This document shows, piece by piece, positions 48,598-57,337 of a stretch of 64,000 bases of DNA. The stretch comes from an uncultured Thiothrix sp. Its GTDB lineage: Bacteria; Pseudomonadota; Gammaproteobacteria; Poriferisulfidales; GCA-002705445. The number at the start of each line of letters is the position of its first letter. Within the stretch, counting starts at the first letter, position 1. A program made the position numbers and the translations under genes. The stretch lies in contig CACJPG010000001.1 in assembly GCA_902595225.1 (NCBI GenBank), positions 213,161 to 277,160 on the forward strand, written 5' to 3'. The notes beneath the pieces were generated by a model. It searched no databases. It was not told where the DNA came from and worked only from the letters and a program-made list of their open reading frames with translations.

Positions 48598-49080
48598 ATG
48601 GGACAAAATGATAAAAATACAGAAAATATTATAGCTGTCAACAAAAAAGCTTCGCATGATTATTATATTCTTGAAAAATTAGAAGCTGGGATTGTGCTCG
48701 AGGGGTGGGAAGTAAAAGGAATTAGGTCAATGAAAGTTCAATTAAAAGAAGCTTATGTTAAAGTTTTAAAAGGAAATCTTTTATTAATCGGATCACATAT
48801 TTCACCACCATCATATATTAATGACATAAGCGAAAAGAATGTAAACAGAACAAGAAAATTATTATTGAATCAAAAAGAGATTTCTATGTTAATTGGAAAA
48901 GTTAATAAAGACGGATTAACAATAATCCCCTTATCATTATATTGGAAAAATAATAAAGTTAAATTAGGAATTGGCATTGCAAAGGGAAAGAAAAAATATG
49001 ATAAAAGACAATCTGAAAAGAAAAAGGACTGGTCGATTCAGAAAAATCGATTAACAAAAAAAATTTTAAAAGATAACTAA
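48598..49080 (+). CDS. smpB: SsrA (tmRNA)-binding protein SmpB
   Basis: Delivers tmRNA to stalled ribosomes in trans-translation. In the 160 aa chain, the OB-fold core has NKKASHDYYILEKLEAGIVLEGWEVKGIRSMKVQLKEAYVK, LLLNQKEI and the C-terminal basic helix KYDKRQSEKKKDW. The start lies 37 nt from the NSS transporter, and no clear ribosome site is seen. I see no tmRNA (ssrA) gene beside it or in the window. Its stop is 1 nt from the convergent gene. Confidence 0.97.
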   Translation: MGQNDKNTENIIAVNKKASHDYYILEKLEAGIVLEGWEVKGIRSMKVQLKEAYVKVLKGNLLLIGSHISPPSYINDISEKNVNRTRKLLLNQKEISMLIGKVNKDGLTIIPLSLYWKNNKVKLGIGIAKGKKKYDKRQSEKKKDWSIQKNRLTKKILKDN

Positions 49081-49081
49081 T

Positions 49082-49282
49082 TTAATCTCTACTACAAGAA
49101 AAAACTTCAACACTTACATCGATTTGTGCTTTTACATCATCAATACATTCGGTGTAAGAACTGTACTCTCCAATAATACTATCATTATGTAAAGCAACCC
49201 AGTTGCCTGAGTCTTCACTGTATTTTAAATATCCCCAGAACCCTATAATAAGGAGTATGATAAGCATAAATATTTTATCCAT
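49082..49282 (-). CDS. Small membrane-anchored protein with two cysteines (66 aa)
   Basis: An N-terminal hydrophobic helix (about 5-20) is followed by a soluble part facing the periplasm if it acts as signal anchor. Two cysteines (YTECIDDVKAQ and the near-terminal SCSRD) could form a disulphide. An aromatic stretch GNWVALHNDSIIGEY is also notable. I do not recognise the family. It lies between smpB (convergent, 1 nt) and dnaQ, 41 nt from the dnaQ end on the same strand. Confidence 0.6.
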   Translation of the reverse strand: MDKIFMLIILLIIGFWGYLKYSEDSGNWVALHNDSIIGEYSSYTECIDDVKAQIDVSVEVFSCSRD

Positions 49283-49323
49283 TCTAATTCCGCCTTGTTA
49301 TAATTTTTAATTTGCTTATTATA

Positions 49324-50022
49324 TCAAAACTTTGAGATTTTCCAAATACAACTGCCGTCTGATATTTCATCGATTTTGTTGCATAGTTCTTGATGTTGTC
49401 TAAGCTCCTCCTCATCAGCCTCTATAACGGGCAAATCTTCAGTTGAAATATTTTTATTATTTATTTTTTTGTATTCATCATTATCTTGCAAGGCAAAAGA
49501 AGTTTGGCCCCCAGTCATTGCTAAATACACATCTCCTAAAATTCTTGCATCAAGTAATGCTCCGTGAAAATCTCTTGAAGAATTATCAACATTGTACCTT
49601 TTGCATAATGCATCTAAACTATTTTTTTGGCCAGGATGTAATTTTCTTGCATAAACAAGAGTGTCAAAGATATTACAATTTTCGGCTAGTTTTATAATGT
49701 GATTTGCTAACTTGTATTCGTGTTCTATAAATCCAACATCAAATGGAGCATTGTGAATTATTAACTCTGAACCATTAATAAATTCAAACAAATCATCTTT
49801 AATATCAGCAAACAATGGTTTATCCTCAAGAAACTCATTTGTAATACCATGGATATTGATTGCTCCTTGATCAATTTTTCTTTTAGGATTTAAATAAAAA
49901 TGGAAGTCTTTCCCAGTATATTTTCTATCTATTATCTCTATACATCCAATTTCAATAATTTTGTGATTTCTAGTGGTGTCTAAACCGGTTGTCTCTGTAT
50001 CTAATATAATTTGTCTATGCAT
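49324..50022 (-). CDS. dnaQ: DNA polymerase III epsilon subunit (3'-5' proofreading exonuclease)
   Basis: Proofreading subunit of the replicative polymerase core. In the 232 aa DEDDh exonuclease, Asp8 and Glu10 are in ILDTETTGLD, with HNAPFDVGF and HGALLDARILGDVYLAMTGGQ completing the set. The C-terminal tail (about 185-232) for alpha binding is shorter and more acidic than in E. coli. It overlaps the end of rnhA by 8 nt; the rnhA-dnaQ pair is conserved in gammaproteobacteria, though in E. coli the two genes are divergent. Confidence 0.96.
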   Translation of the reverse strand: MHRQIILDTETTGLDTTRNHKIIEIGCIEIIDRKYTGKDFHFYLNPKRKIDQGAINIHGITNEFLEDKPLFADIKDDLFEFINGSELIIHNAPFDVGFIEHEYKLANHIIKLAENCNIFDTLVYARKLHPGQKNSLDALCKRYNVDNSSRDFHGALLDARILGDVYLAMTGGQTSFALQDNDEYKKINNKNISTEDLPVIEADEEELRQHQELCNKIDEISDGSCIWKISKF

Positions 50023-50467
50023 TTTTTTTCTCAGCTTTATTAATTATAGCTTTGTTTGCTAATTCATCTGCAGTTTCATTTCCAATATCTCCACTATGAC
50101 CTTTTACCCATTTCCATTCAATGTCATGAAATTGATTGAATTTATCAATATCCTCCCATAAATCTTTATTCTTAACTAACTTTTTATTTGATGTTCTCCA
50201 ATCATTTTCCTTCCAGACTTTTATCCATTCATTTATCCCATCCATTAAGTATTTTGAGTCTGTGTGAAGAATTACCTTTGATTTAAATTTTAAGGTGCCT
50301 AATGCTTGTATTGCAGCGGTTAATTCCATTCTATTATTTGTTGTGTCCTCTTCGTACCCATAAATTTTCTTACTTTCTTCTTTATATGACAAAATTGCGC
50401 CCCATCCTCCAACTCCTGGATTACCCTTGCAGGCACCATCTGTATAAATAATAACTTTATCTTTCAT
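50015..50467 (-). CDS. rnhA: Ribonuclease HI
   Basis: Removes RNA from RNA-DNA hybrids (R-loops, primers). In the 150 aa chain the catalytic residues fall at the E. coli positions: Asp10 (YTDGACKGNPG), Glu48 (NNRMELTAAI), Asp70 (LHTDSKYLMDGI), His124 and Asp134 (ETADELANKA). The basic handle near residues 83-102 (WKENDWRTSNKKLVKNKDLW) is present. The start overlaps the upstream methyltransferase by 11 nt. Confidence 0.98.
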   Translation of the reverse strand: MKDKVIIYTDGACKGNPGVGGWGAILSYKEESKKIYGYEEDTTNNRMELTAAIQALGTLKFKSKVILHTDSKYLMDGINEWIKVWKENDWRTSNKKLVKNKDLWEDIDKFNQFHDIEWKWVKGHSGDIGNETADELANKAIINKAEKKNA

Positions 50468-51182
50468 AATTATTATGTACTATCGGTTTAGAAAATTTTC
50501 CCAGAATTATGTTATCTTTTTTATGCCAGTTTTTATTTAAGATAAACTTATAGGTATTTTTCTTTGCAAAAAATATGTATGAAATTCCAAAATAATTAAT
50601 TTTAGAGAAGAAGCTATTATTCAAAAATTTAAAATAATTTAAAATTTTTTCACTTTTCATAGGAGGTAATTTATTTATATTTGAAATTTGATTTACTTGA
50701 TACGAAAATAGAGACATCCAATCATGCAGTCTGTTTATTCCTACGTATTTTCTCTTTCTAAAAATGGATTTTATTGGAAGATATGAGTATATAAATAATA
50801 AACTTAATTTATTAAATCCAGTAATAACTAATTGACCGTCATCTTTAATAATTCTATCGATTTCTCTAAATGCACCATGCGGATTATTATCAATATCTAA
50901 TGAATGTATTAATATAATATTATCAATAGATGAATCTTTAAAAGGTAATTTTTGTAAGTCTGCTGCCAAATCTCCGCTCACAGAAGATGATACGTAGAAA
51001 CTATTAAAATTATAATTATTCTCAATAATTTCTTTTATAATAGCTTCAGGACCAAAATATAAGATATTCTTTTCAGGACTTGTATTAAAAAAAATTTTTA
51101 TGCTTCTTATTATTAGCTCTGAATTGATTTTTCCAGAAAGGGTTTGATACCAATTTTCAATCTCATTTAATTTTAAATTCAT
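50457..51182 (-). CDS. yafS: YafS-like SAM-dependent methyltransferase
   Basis: Class I methyltransferase-like protein, 241 aa. The order methyltransferase-rnhA-dnaQ matches yafS-rnhA-dnaQ of E. coli, so I call it YafS-like. Visible blocks are NILYFGPEAI, LPFKDSSIDNIILIHSLDIDNNPHGAFREIDRIIKDDGQLVITGFNK (motif II-post I region) and GINRLHDWMSLFSYQV. The glycine-rich motif I is degenerate (YFGPEA), which is usual in this family. Its substrate is unknown. It starts 5 nt behind the ABC ATPase gene. Confidence 0.8.
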   Translation of the reverse strand: MNLKLNEIENWYQTLSGKINSELIIRSIKIFFNTSPEKNILYFGPEAIIKEIIENNYNFNSFYVSSSVSGDLAADLQKLPFKDSSIDNIILIHSLDIDNNPHGAFREIDRIIKDDGQLVITGFNKLSLLFIYSYLPIKSIFRKRKYVGINRLHDWMSLFSYQVNQISNINKLPPMKSEKILNYFKFLNNSFFSKINYFGISYIFFAKKNTYKFILNKNWHKKDNIILGKFSKPIVHNNYER

Positions 51183-51187
51183 AATTT

Positions 51188-52780
51188 TTATATAATTTGA
51201 GGAACTGAACTTAATAATTTTTTTGTATAATCGTTTGAAGTATTTTCAATTATATCAGAGGTTTTACCACTCTCAACTATTTTACCTTGATACATTACTG
51301 ATATTTTATCTGCTATGCTTGATACAAGGTTTATATCATGGGATATGAATAGATATGAAATATGCCTTCTATTTTGAATATCTATTAACAAATCTAGGAC
51401 TTGTTTCTGTACCGTAACGTCTAGTGAGCTTGTAGGCTCATCACAAATTAATAACTTAGGATCTAAAACGAGAACTCTAGCTATTGCAATCCGTTGACGC
51501 TGCCCACCCGAGAATTGATGAGGATATTTATAAATTGAATTTTCATTTAAACCTACGCTTTTAATAGCATTTATTATAGACGAATTGACTTCATCATTAT
51601 TCAACTCTGGTTTTAAAAAGCTCAATCCTTCTTTAATAATTGAACCAACTCGCATTCTTGGATTTAAAGAAGAAAAAGGATCTTGGAAAATCATTTGATA
51701 GTTTCTTCTGAAGTTTGATCTATAATTATTCTTCATTTTAAGAATATCTTGATTAAGTATTTTAATATTACCTTCTGTTATGCTTGTAAGACCCATTATA
51801 GATTTTGCTACTGTTGTTTTACCAGACCCTGACTCGCCTACGATAGCATGAGTTACTCCCGACTCAATTGAAATACTTACATCATCAACAGCTTTTTTAT
51901 AAGGCTGCTCTTTTGATAAAAAAGGTTTTTTTTCTTTAAAGTAAACTTTTAAATTATTTACTTCTAAAACATTTTGGTTTTCTTTATTCTCTCTCGAAGC
52001 ATTTCTTTTAGTATATGATGACGATTCAAGAAGAGTCTTGCTATATGAGCTTTTAGGATTTTTGAAGAAATCCATTGAATAATTGTCTTCAACAATCTCA
52101 CCACTTTTCATAACAACAATTCTGTCGGATATTTGAGAGGCTACAGCAAGATCATGTGTTATAAAAAGTATCGACATATTAAGATCATCTTTGAGTTTTA
52201 ATAAGAGATCTAAAACCTGTTTTTGAATTGTAACATCAAGAGAAGTAGTTGGCTCATCAGCTATTAATAATTTAGGCTTACAGGCAATTGCCATTGCAAT
52301 CATTATTCGCTGTTTCATACCACCTGATAACTGATGGGGGAAAAGACTCATCACTCTTTCTGCATCATTTATGCCAACAGAAATTAGGTTTTCAACAATT
52401 TTATTTTTTATATCTTTTTTATTTTCATTTTTATAAGATTCTTCAAGTTGATCAGCTATGCTCATTACGGGATTAAGAGACCTCATTGGTTCTTGAAATA
52501 TCATTGAGATATCATTCCTTCTAATAATGCGCATGCTTCTCTCTTCTAGGGATAGTAAATTTTTTTTGTTAAAAATTATATCTCCAGAGGTTACACGGCA
52601 ATTATTTTCTAGTAGTCTTATTATTGAAAGAGCTGTAAGAGATTTTCCGCTTCCAGATTCACCTATTAATGAAAGAATTTCAGATTCTTTTAAAGAAAAA
52701 TTTATATTTTTCAGAATTTCTGATTCATTGTCTGAAGATATAGATAAACAAAGATTATTTATTTTTAATAGCTCAGTCAT
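51188..52780 (-). CDS. yejF: Dipeptide/oligopeptide ABC transporter ATP-binding protein, two fused ATPase domains (YejF type)
   Basis: Energises the importer encoded by the next three genes. The 530 aa chain has two complete ATPase domains. Domain 1 has GESGSGKSL, SGGMKQR and IADEPTTSLD; domain 2 has GESGSGKTTV, SGGQRQR and ICDEPTSSLD. The two are separated by a linker near 265-280 (NASRENKENQ). Fused pairs are the rule for YejF. The ATG ending at 52780 is used, which gives an 8-nt overlap with the permease gene; an extension to 52804 is less likely. Confidence 0.93.
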   Translation of the reverse strand: MTELLKINNLCLSISSDNESEILKNINFSLKESEILSLIGESGSGKSLTALSIIRLLENNCRVTSGDIIFNKKNLLSLEERSMRIIRRNDISMIFQEPMRSLNPVMSIADQLEESYKNENKKDIKNKIVENLISVGINDAERVMSLFPHQLSGGMKQRIMIAMAIACKPKLLIADEPTTSLDVTIQKQVLDLLLKLKDDLNMSILFITHDLAVASQISDRIVVMKSGEIVEDNYSMDFFKNPKSSYSKTLLESSSYTKRNASRENKENQNVLEVNNLKVYFKEKKPFLSKEQPYKKAVDDVSISIESGVTHAIVGESGSGKTTVAKSIMGLTSITEGNIKILNQDILKMKNNYRSNFRRNYQMIFQDPFSSLNPRMRVGSIIKEGLSFLKPELNNDEVNSSIINAIKSVGLNENSIYKYPHQFSGGQRQRIAIARVLVLDPKLLICDEPTSSLDVTVQKQVLDLLIDIQNRRHISYLFISHDINLVSSIADKISVMYQGKIVESGKTSDIIENTSNDYTKKLLSSVPQII

Positions 52781-54149
52781 AATTTTTAGTTGATCTCGGG
52801 TCAAATGCTTCTCTTACAACATCTGAGAAAAGATTAGCAAAAAGGACAAGTATAAACATAAATGTAAAAGCTGAAAAAAGTGACCACCATACTATTGGCT
52901 CTTTTGACATTTCTAAACGTGCTGCATTAATCATATTCCCCCAACTATAAGTTGTTGGATCAACACCAATGTTAACATAAGATAATACAGCCTCCGCTAA
53001 TACTAGAGCACTAAAGTCTAAAACTATTGTAATAATAACAATATGCATAATATTTGGAATAATATGCCTAATAATAATTGAAATTCTGCTAAGCCCGAAT
53101 GTCTTAGAGGCCTGAACATAATCGACTTCTCTAAGCTTCATTGACTCACCCCTTAAAAGCCTACATAGTCCAGTCCAGCTTGTAAGTCCAAGAATCATAC
53201 AAAGAAAAAATAATCTTAAGTCAGCTCTTTCATAAATATTTTCAAAGTTCATAGGATTGTTTGCCATATATACTTGTAACATCAAAATTGCTGATGCAAT
53301 CAATAAAACACTTGGGATTGAATTAAGTGTTGTATAAACATATTGAATTACATCATCAACTAGCCCACCTATGTACCCTGCAAAAATTCCAAGAAATATG
53401 GCAAATGGCAGCATAACAATCGTTGTTAAAGTCCCAATAAGGATTCCGGTTCTGATACTTTTAATACTTTTATATAAAACATCCACGCCCACCTTATCTG
53501 TACCTAATACATAATATTGCAAGCTTAAATCATATAAAAAAATTGATATTAGCAATATAACCGATATAGTTATAAAAAAAGTTTTGTTGGAATTTAAATG
53601 ATGAAAAAGATTTGAAATTCCCTTAAAAACCGTTTTATAAAATAGAAAAAAATAAAATATAGAAAAAATTAAAATATATTTTAATAATGAAAATATAAAA
53701 GTTAAAAATATGTTATAAGAATTTTTCTCAGAATATTTATTATGATTTCCTTTATATAATAATTTTGGATACACCCTTTGTTCAATATTATTTTCTAAAA
53801 TTCTAGTCTCTTTTGAATATAAATTTGAGGAAAATGGGGAAGAGTAACTTTTTTCTGTATTTTGGTAAGTTGGCAAGAGAATTAAATCCAAGACACTTTT
53901 TATTTCAGAGCTATATGAAATTAAATCATTTTTTTCGTTTTTTATTTTCTCCTTAAAATGAATTGAGTCTAGAATTGCAATCAATAAGAAGAATGCGAGC
54001 ACGACAATAGAAATAATTCCTGTATTACTTTTAAAAACATGCTTCCAAGTCTCTAAAATATCTTTTGTGTTTCTTACGTAATATACGTAATAACCTAATG
54101 AGAAAATAATTATATAAAAAAATATATCTGTTAGAAGAAATGCAAACAT
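52773..54149 (-). CDS. yejE: Peptide ABC transporter permease (DppC/YejE type) with long N-terminal part
   Basis: Inner-membrane channel subunit. In the 458 aa chain, the typical OppC/YejE core starts near LGTDKVGVDVLYKSI (about residue 215) and carries the EAA-type loop FGLSRISIIIRHIIPN. The N-terminal 200 residues hold two helices (5-24, 44-64), a long polar loop and two more helices (about 140-170, 185-205). That is about 120 residues more than E. coli YejE. It starts at the base where the other permease ends (TAATG overlap). Confidence 0.9.
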   Translation of the reverse strand: MFAFLLTDIFFYIIIFSLGYYVYYVRNTKDILETWKHVFKSNTGIISIVVLAFFLLIAILDSIHFKEKIKNEKNDLISYSSEIKSVLDLILLPTYQNTEKSYSSPFSSNLYSKETRILENNIEQRVYPKLLYKGNHNKYSEKNSYNIFLTFIFSLLKYILIFSIFYFFLFYKTVFKGISNLFHHLNSNKTFFITISVILLISIFLYDLSLQYYVLGTDKVGVDVLYKSIKSIRTGILIGTLTTIVMLPFAIFLGIFAGYIGGLVDDVIQYVYTTLNSIPSVLLIASAILMLQVYMANNPMNFENIYERADLRLFFLCMILGLTSWTGLCRLLRGESMKLREVDYVQASKTFGLSRISIIIRHIIPNIMHIVIITIVLDFSALVLAEAVLSYVNIGVDPTTYSWGNMINAARLEMSKEPIVWWSLFSAFTFMFILVLFANLFSDVVREAFDPRSTKNYD

Positions 54150-55126
54150 TATTTTAACCTAACCCGTGGATCAACTAACGTGTAGGATATATCCGTTAGT
54201 ATAAGCCCAATTATATATAGTACTGTTCCTAGAAAGACCATTGCTCTAACAATAGCAAAATCTTGACTCTGTATCGCGTCAATTGTATAACTTCCTAGAC
54301 CTGGAATACCAAAGAAGGACTCAACTATTAAGCTTCCTAGAAAAAGTAAAGGTAAAATAACTACTACCCCTGTAAGTATTGGAATCAAAGCATTTTTAAA
54401 AACATGCTTAAATAGAACGGAAGCCTCTGATAATCCTTTCGATTTTGCAGTTTTTACATAATCCTTTTCAATTTCTTCAAGAAATAAAGATCTGTACCAT
54501 CTTGTTCCCGAGCCAATACCGTATATTACACTTATTAAAACAGGCAAAACTAAGAATTTTATTGCCTCATATCCTTGTGAGTAACCAGAGATTGGAACAA
54601 GTTGAAGTAACTTACTTATTAGATATTGTCCCCCAATAATATAAAAAAGACTGGATATTGACATCAGCGCAACACAAATAATCACCCCTATATAATCAAC
54701 TCGAGTAGACCGAAAAAAGACAAAAAATAAAGCAAACGTAATATTTAACATTAGCCCAACTAATAATGAGGGTAATGCTATAGCTAAACTTGGCCACATT
54801 CTTTGTTTTATATCGTACTTGATATCTCTTCCGCTATCAGAAATTCCAAATTCGAAATAGAATAGTTTTAAAGATTTCTCATAAAAAATGGTTTTTTTTA
54901 TAACGTTTATACCCTGCTCCGATTGATTTATAAATAACGGGTAGTTGTATCCCCTTTGCTCATTCCACGATATTATTTGTTCTTGTGTTACTCTTTTATT
55001 GCCAAGGTGAAGTCTTGCAACCTCTTCAGGAGAATTAACAACAAAAAATAAGGTGAATGTTAGAAGGTTTACCCCTATTAAAATAGGTATGGCATATAAA
55101 AATCTTTTTATAACATAATTAATCAT
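54149..55126 (-). CDS. yejB: Peptide ABC transporter permease (DppB/YejB type)
   Basis: Partner channel subunit. 325 aa with the DppB family start YVIKRFLYAIPILIGVNLLTFTLFF, about six helices, SGTRWYRSLFLEEIEKDYVKTAKSKGLSEASVLFKHVFKNALIP (EAA loop) and VESFFGIPGLGSYTIDAI. It overlaps the binding-protein gene by 8 nt and the second permease by 1 nt. Translational coupling along the whole operon is likely. Confidence 0.93.
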   Translation of the reverse strand: MINYVIKRFLYAIPILIGVNLLTFTLFFVVNSPEEVARLHLGNKRVTQEQIISWNEQRGYNYPLFINQSEQGINVIKKTIFYEKSLKLFYFEFGISDSGRDIKYDIKQRMWPSLAIALPSLLVGLMLNITFALFFVFFRSTRVDYIGVIICVALMSISSLFYIIGGQYLISKLLQLVPISGYSQGYEAIKFLVLPVLISVIYGIGSGTRWYRSLFLEEIEKDYVKTAKSKGLSEASVLFKHVFKNALIPILTGVVVILPLLFLGSLIVESFFGIPGLGSYTIDAIQSQDFAIVRAMVFLGTVLYIIGLILTDISYTLVDPRVRLK

Positions 55127-57263
55127 AAGCTTTTTCTTTATCTTTTTTCTTTATCATAATAAATACAGAGACAATTAAAGAAATAAATAAAAATAATAAA
55201 ACATATAATAATGTGAAATTAGCTTTGTTCCATATTTTTATATTCCCCTCCCTTTCTTTTATACTTATTTTTTTATACTTTAAAGTATTATTAGCCATTA
55301 GATTTGATTCCACATTTTGAACCCATCCGTGTGACAAAGAAAAAGATTTCGGATGAAATCCCCAAATCCATGGACAATCTTCTTGAATTATAGACAACAT
55401 TTTATCAATTATTTTTTCTCTTCTTGGAGAGTTTTTCATATTTTTCATTTTGATAAATAATTCGTCAAATGCTTCGCTATTATAATTTGCTGCATTTTCC
55501 CCGCTATAATTAACTTTTCCATTTTTACTATATAAAAGAAATAAAAAATTTTCAGGATCTGGGTAGTCTGCATTCCAGCCCCATTGAAATATCTGTCCAG
55601 TACCATTAATCATTTTTTCTTGAAATCTATTATAATCAGTGACCCGAGTAACAAGCTGTATATCAATTTTTTTAAATTGTTTTCTAAGCCAATTTAAAAA
55701 TGAATAAGTATCAGCACCTGCACCTGTTGCTTCGAAATATAAAACTAAAGGTTTACCCGTATTTATATCGATACCATTTTCGTACCCAGCTTTTTTCATC
55801 AATAATTTTGCATCTCTTATGGTTTTTTTTACCAATCTTTGATTATTCATATTAAAAAGTGTCTGGTTATATTTTTTTATACCATCTTGGTATCCAAAAA
55901 TTCCAGGTGGAATTGGGCTTTGAGCAACTATTCCTCTTCCATTAGTAAAAATAGAGATATATTCCTCATAGTCAATTGCTAGGGATATAGCTTGCCTTAA
56001 GTATTTAGAACGCACACTGTTTCCACCAACTGTATTATCAAGCATGTTAAAACCTATGTAATAAGTAGATGCTGCTGTAGCCATTGATAAATGTATTCCT
56101 TTGCTTTCAAGCTCCTCTGTTAAAGATATATCTCCAGAACTATCAAGAGAAACAGCTTGATCATAATTATCTGATGCTATACCTGAATTATCATAATAAC
56201 CCTGAAGAAATTTATTCCACCTAGGAATTTGCTCTTTCTCAAGAGAAAAAATAGCTTTATCAATAAAAGGAATAACTTTTTCTTTATTTATTGATATTAA
56301 CTTTTTATTTTCAATTTTATCTTTTAATGATGGATAGACTTCGCCCCTGAAATTCTCATTTTTTTTTAAGACCATCCTTAAATTTGGATTATTCTCTGTC
56401 AACTTAAAAGGACCAGTGCCAATAGGATACCAGTTGAGAGTTATATTCTTATTCTTTAAGATTTTTTGATTATAAAATAAATCTGCTTCCCATGGCATTG
56501 GGGAAAAAAATGGCATTGCAAGCCAATATACAAATTGAGGATATTGTTTTTTTAAAATTATTGAGAATGTATAGTTATCAATTTTTTTTATACCAGAAAT
56601 TTGATTTACTTTCATGAAATCTATTTTATCTTTTGAATTTTGATTTTCTAAATTACTAAGTTTTTCCTTATACTCATTGAAACCAAGAATATACTCTTGC
56701 ATGACTCCGGCGATAGGAGAATGATTAGAATTATCAGCAAGTCTTTTAATTTGATAAATATAATCATCCGCTATTAATTCTCTTGTGCTTTCTTTTTTAA
56801 AATCTTTTAATGTATTAATATTAGCTAAATCTTTATTGCTTAGTGCATGATAATAATAATTACCATTTTCCTTATAAAATGCTGGGTGATTTTGGTATAA
56901 AATTCCTTTTTTAATATTTAAAATATACTTTGTATATTGAACTTCATTATAATTTTTTGTAATTTTTAGTTCGTTATTTAAATATTTAATATCTGGCAAC
57001 TTACTAGCGGTAAGTGGTATTAATTCATATGGTTTTTTTAAATAATGATATTGAAATAAAGGCTCATATATTTGCGCTAAAAAGGCATACTCATTTGAGC
57101 TATAAGATCTTACAGGGTCTAGATGTTTTGGTCTTTCTTGAAATGAAGAATAAAGTATATTCTCTCCTGTTGTATTTTCACTATATGGACTATTTAATGG
57201 GTTGTCAGAGCAGCCTATTAAAAAAATAGACAAAAAGAAAATATTTTTAAAATTTATGGACAT
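55119..57263 (-). CDS. Extracellular peptide-binding lipoprotein (SBP family 5)
   Basis: Solute-binding component of the importer. With the ATG ending at 57263 it has 714 aa and begins with a lipoprotein signal MSINFKNIFFLSIFLIGC (Cys18, lipobox LIGC). An upstream extension to 57365 has no signal peptide and is rejected. Family-5 marks include RPKHLDPVRSYSSNEY, KPYELIPLTASKLP, YPIGTGPFKLTENNP, SKYLRQAISLAIDYEEYI and FQWGWNADYPDPENFLFLLYS. The C-terminus has a hydrophobic helix (about 685-707) followed by lysines, so it may be doubly anchored; this is unusual for the family. Ligands are probably peptides. Confidence 0.92.
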   Translation of the reverse strand: MSINFKNIFFLSIFLIGCSDNPLNSPYSENTTGENILYSSFQERPKHLDPVRSYSSNEYAFLAQIYEPLFQYHYLKKPYELIPLTASKLPDIKYLNNELKITKNYNEVQYTKYILNIKKGILYQNHPAFYKENGNYYYHALSNKDLANINTLKDFKKESTRELIADDYIYQIKRLADNSNHSPIAGVMQEYILGFNEYKEKLSNLENQNSKDKIDFMKVNQISGIKKIDNYTFSIILKKQYPQFVYWLAMPFFSPMPWEADLFYNQKILKNKNITLNWYPIGTGPFKLTENNPNLRMVLKKNENFRGEVYPSLKDKIENKKLISINKEKVIPFIDKAIFSLEKEQIPRWNKFLQGYYDNSGIASDNYDQAVSLDSSGDISLTEELESKGIHLSMATAASTYYIGFNMLDNTVGGNSVRSKYLRQAISLAIDYEEYISIFTNGRGIVAQSPIPPGIFGYQDGIKKYNQTLFNMNNQRLVKKTIRDAKLLMKKAGYENGIDINTGKPLVLYFEATGAGADTYSFLNWLRKQFKKIDIQLVTRVTDYNRFQEKMINGTGQIFQWGWNADYPDPENFLFLLYSKNGKVNYSGENAANYNSEAFDELFIKMKNMKNSPRREKIIDKMLSIIQEDCPWIWGFHPKSFSLSHGWVQNVESNLMANNTLKYKKISIKEREGNIKIWNKANFTLLYVLLFLFISLIVSVFIMIKKKDKEKAYD

Positions 57264-57337
57264 CTGAATAAGCTCAAATTTTCTGATTATTATATATTTT
57301 ACTCCATAATAAATAAAATATGATATACAATACCTAT

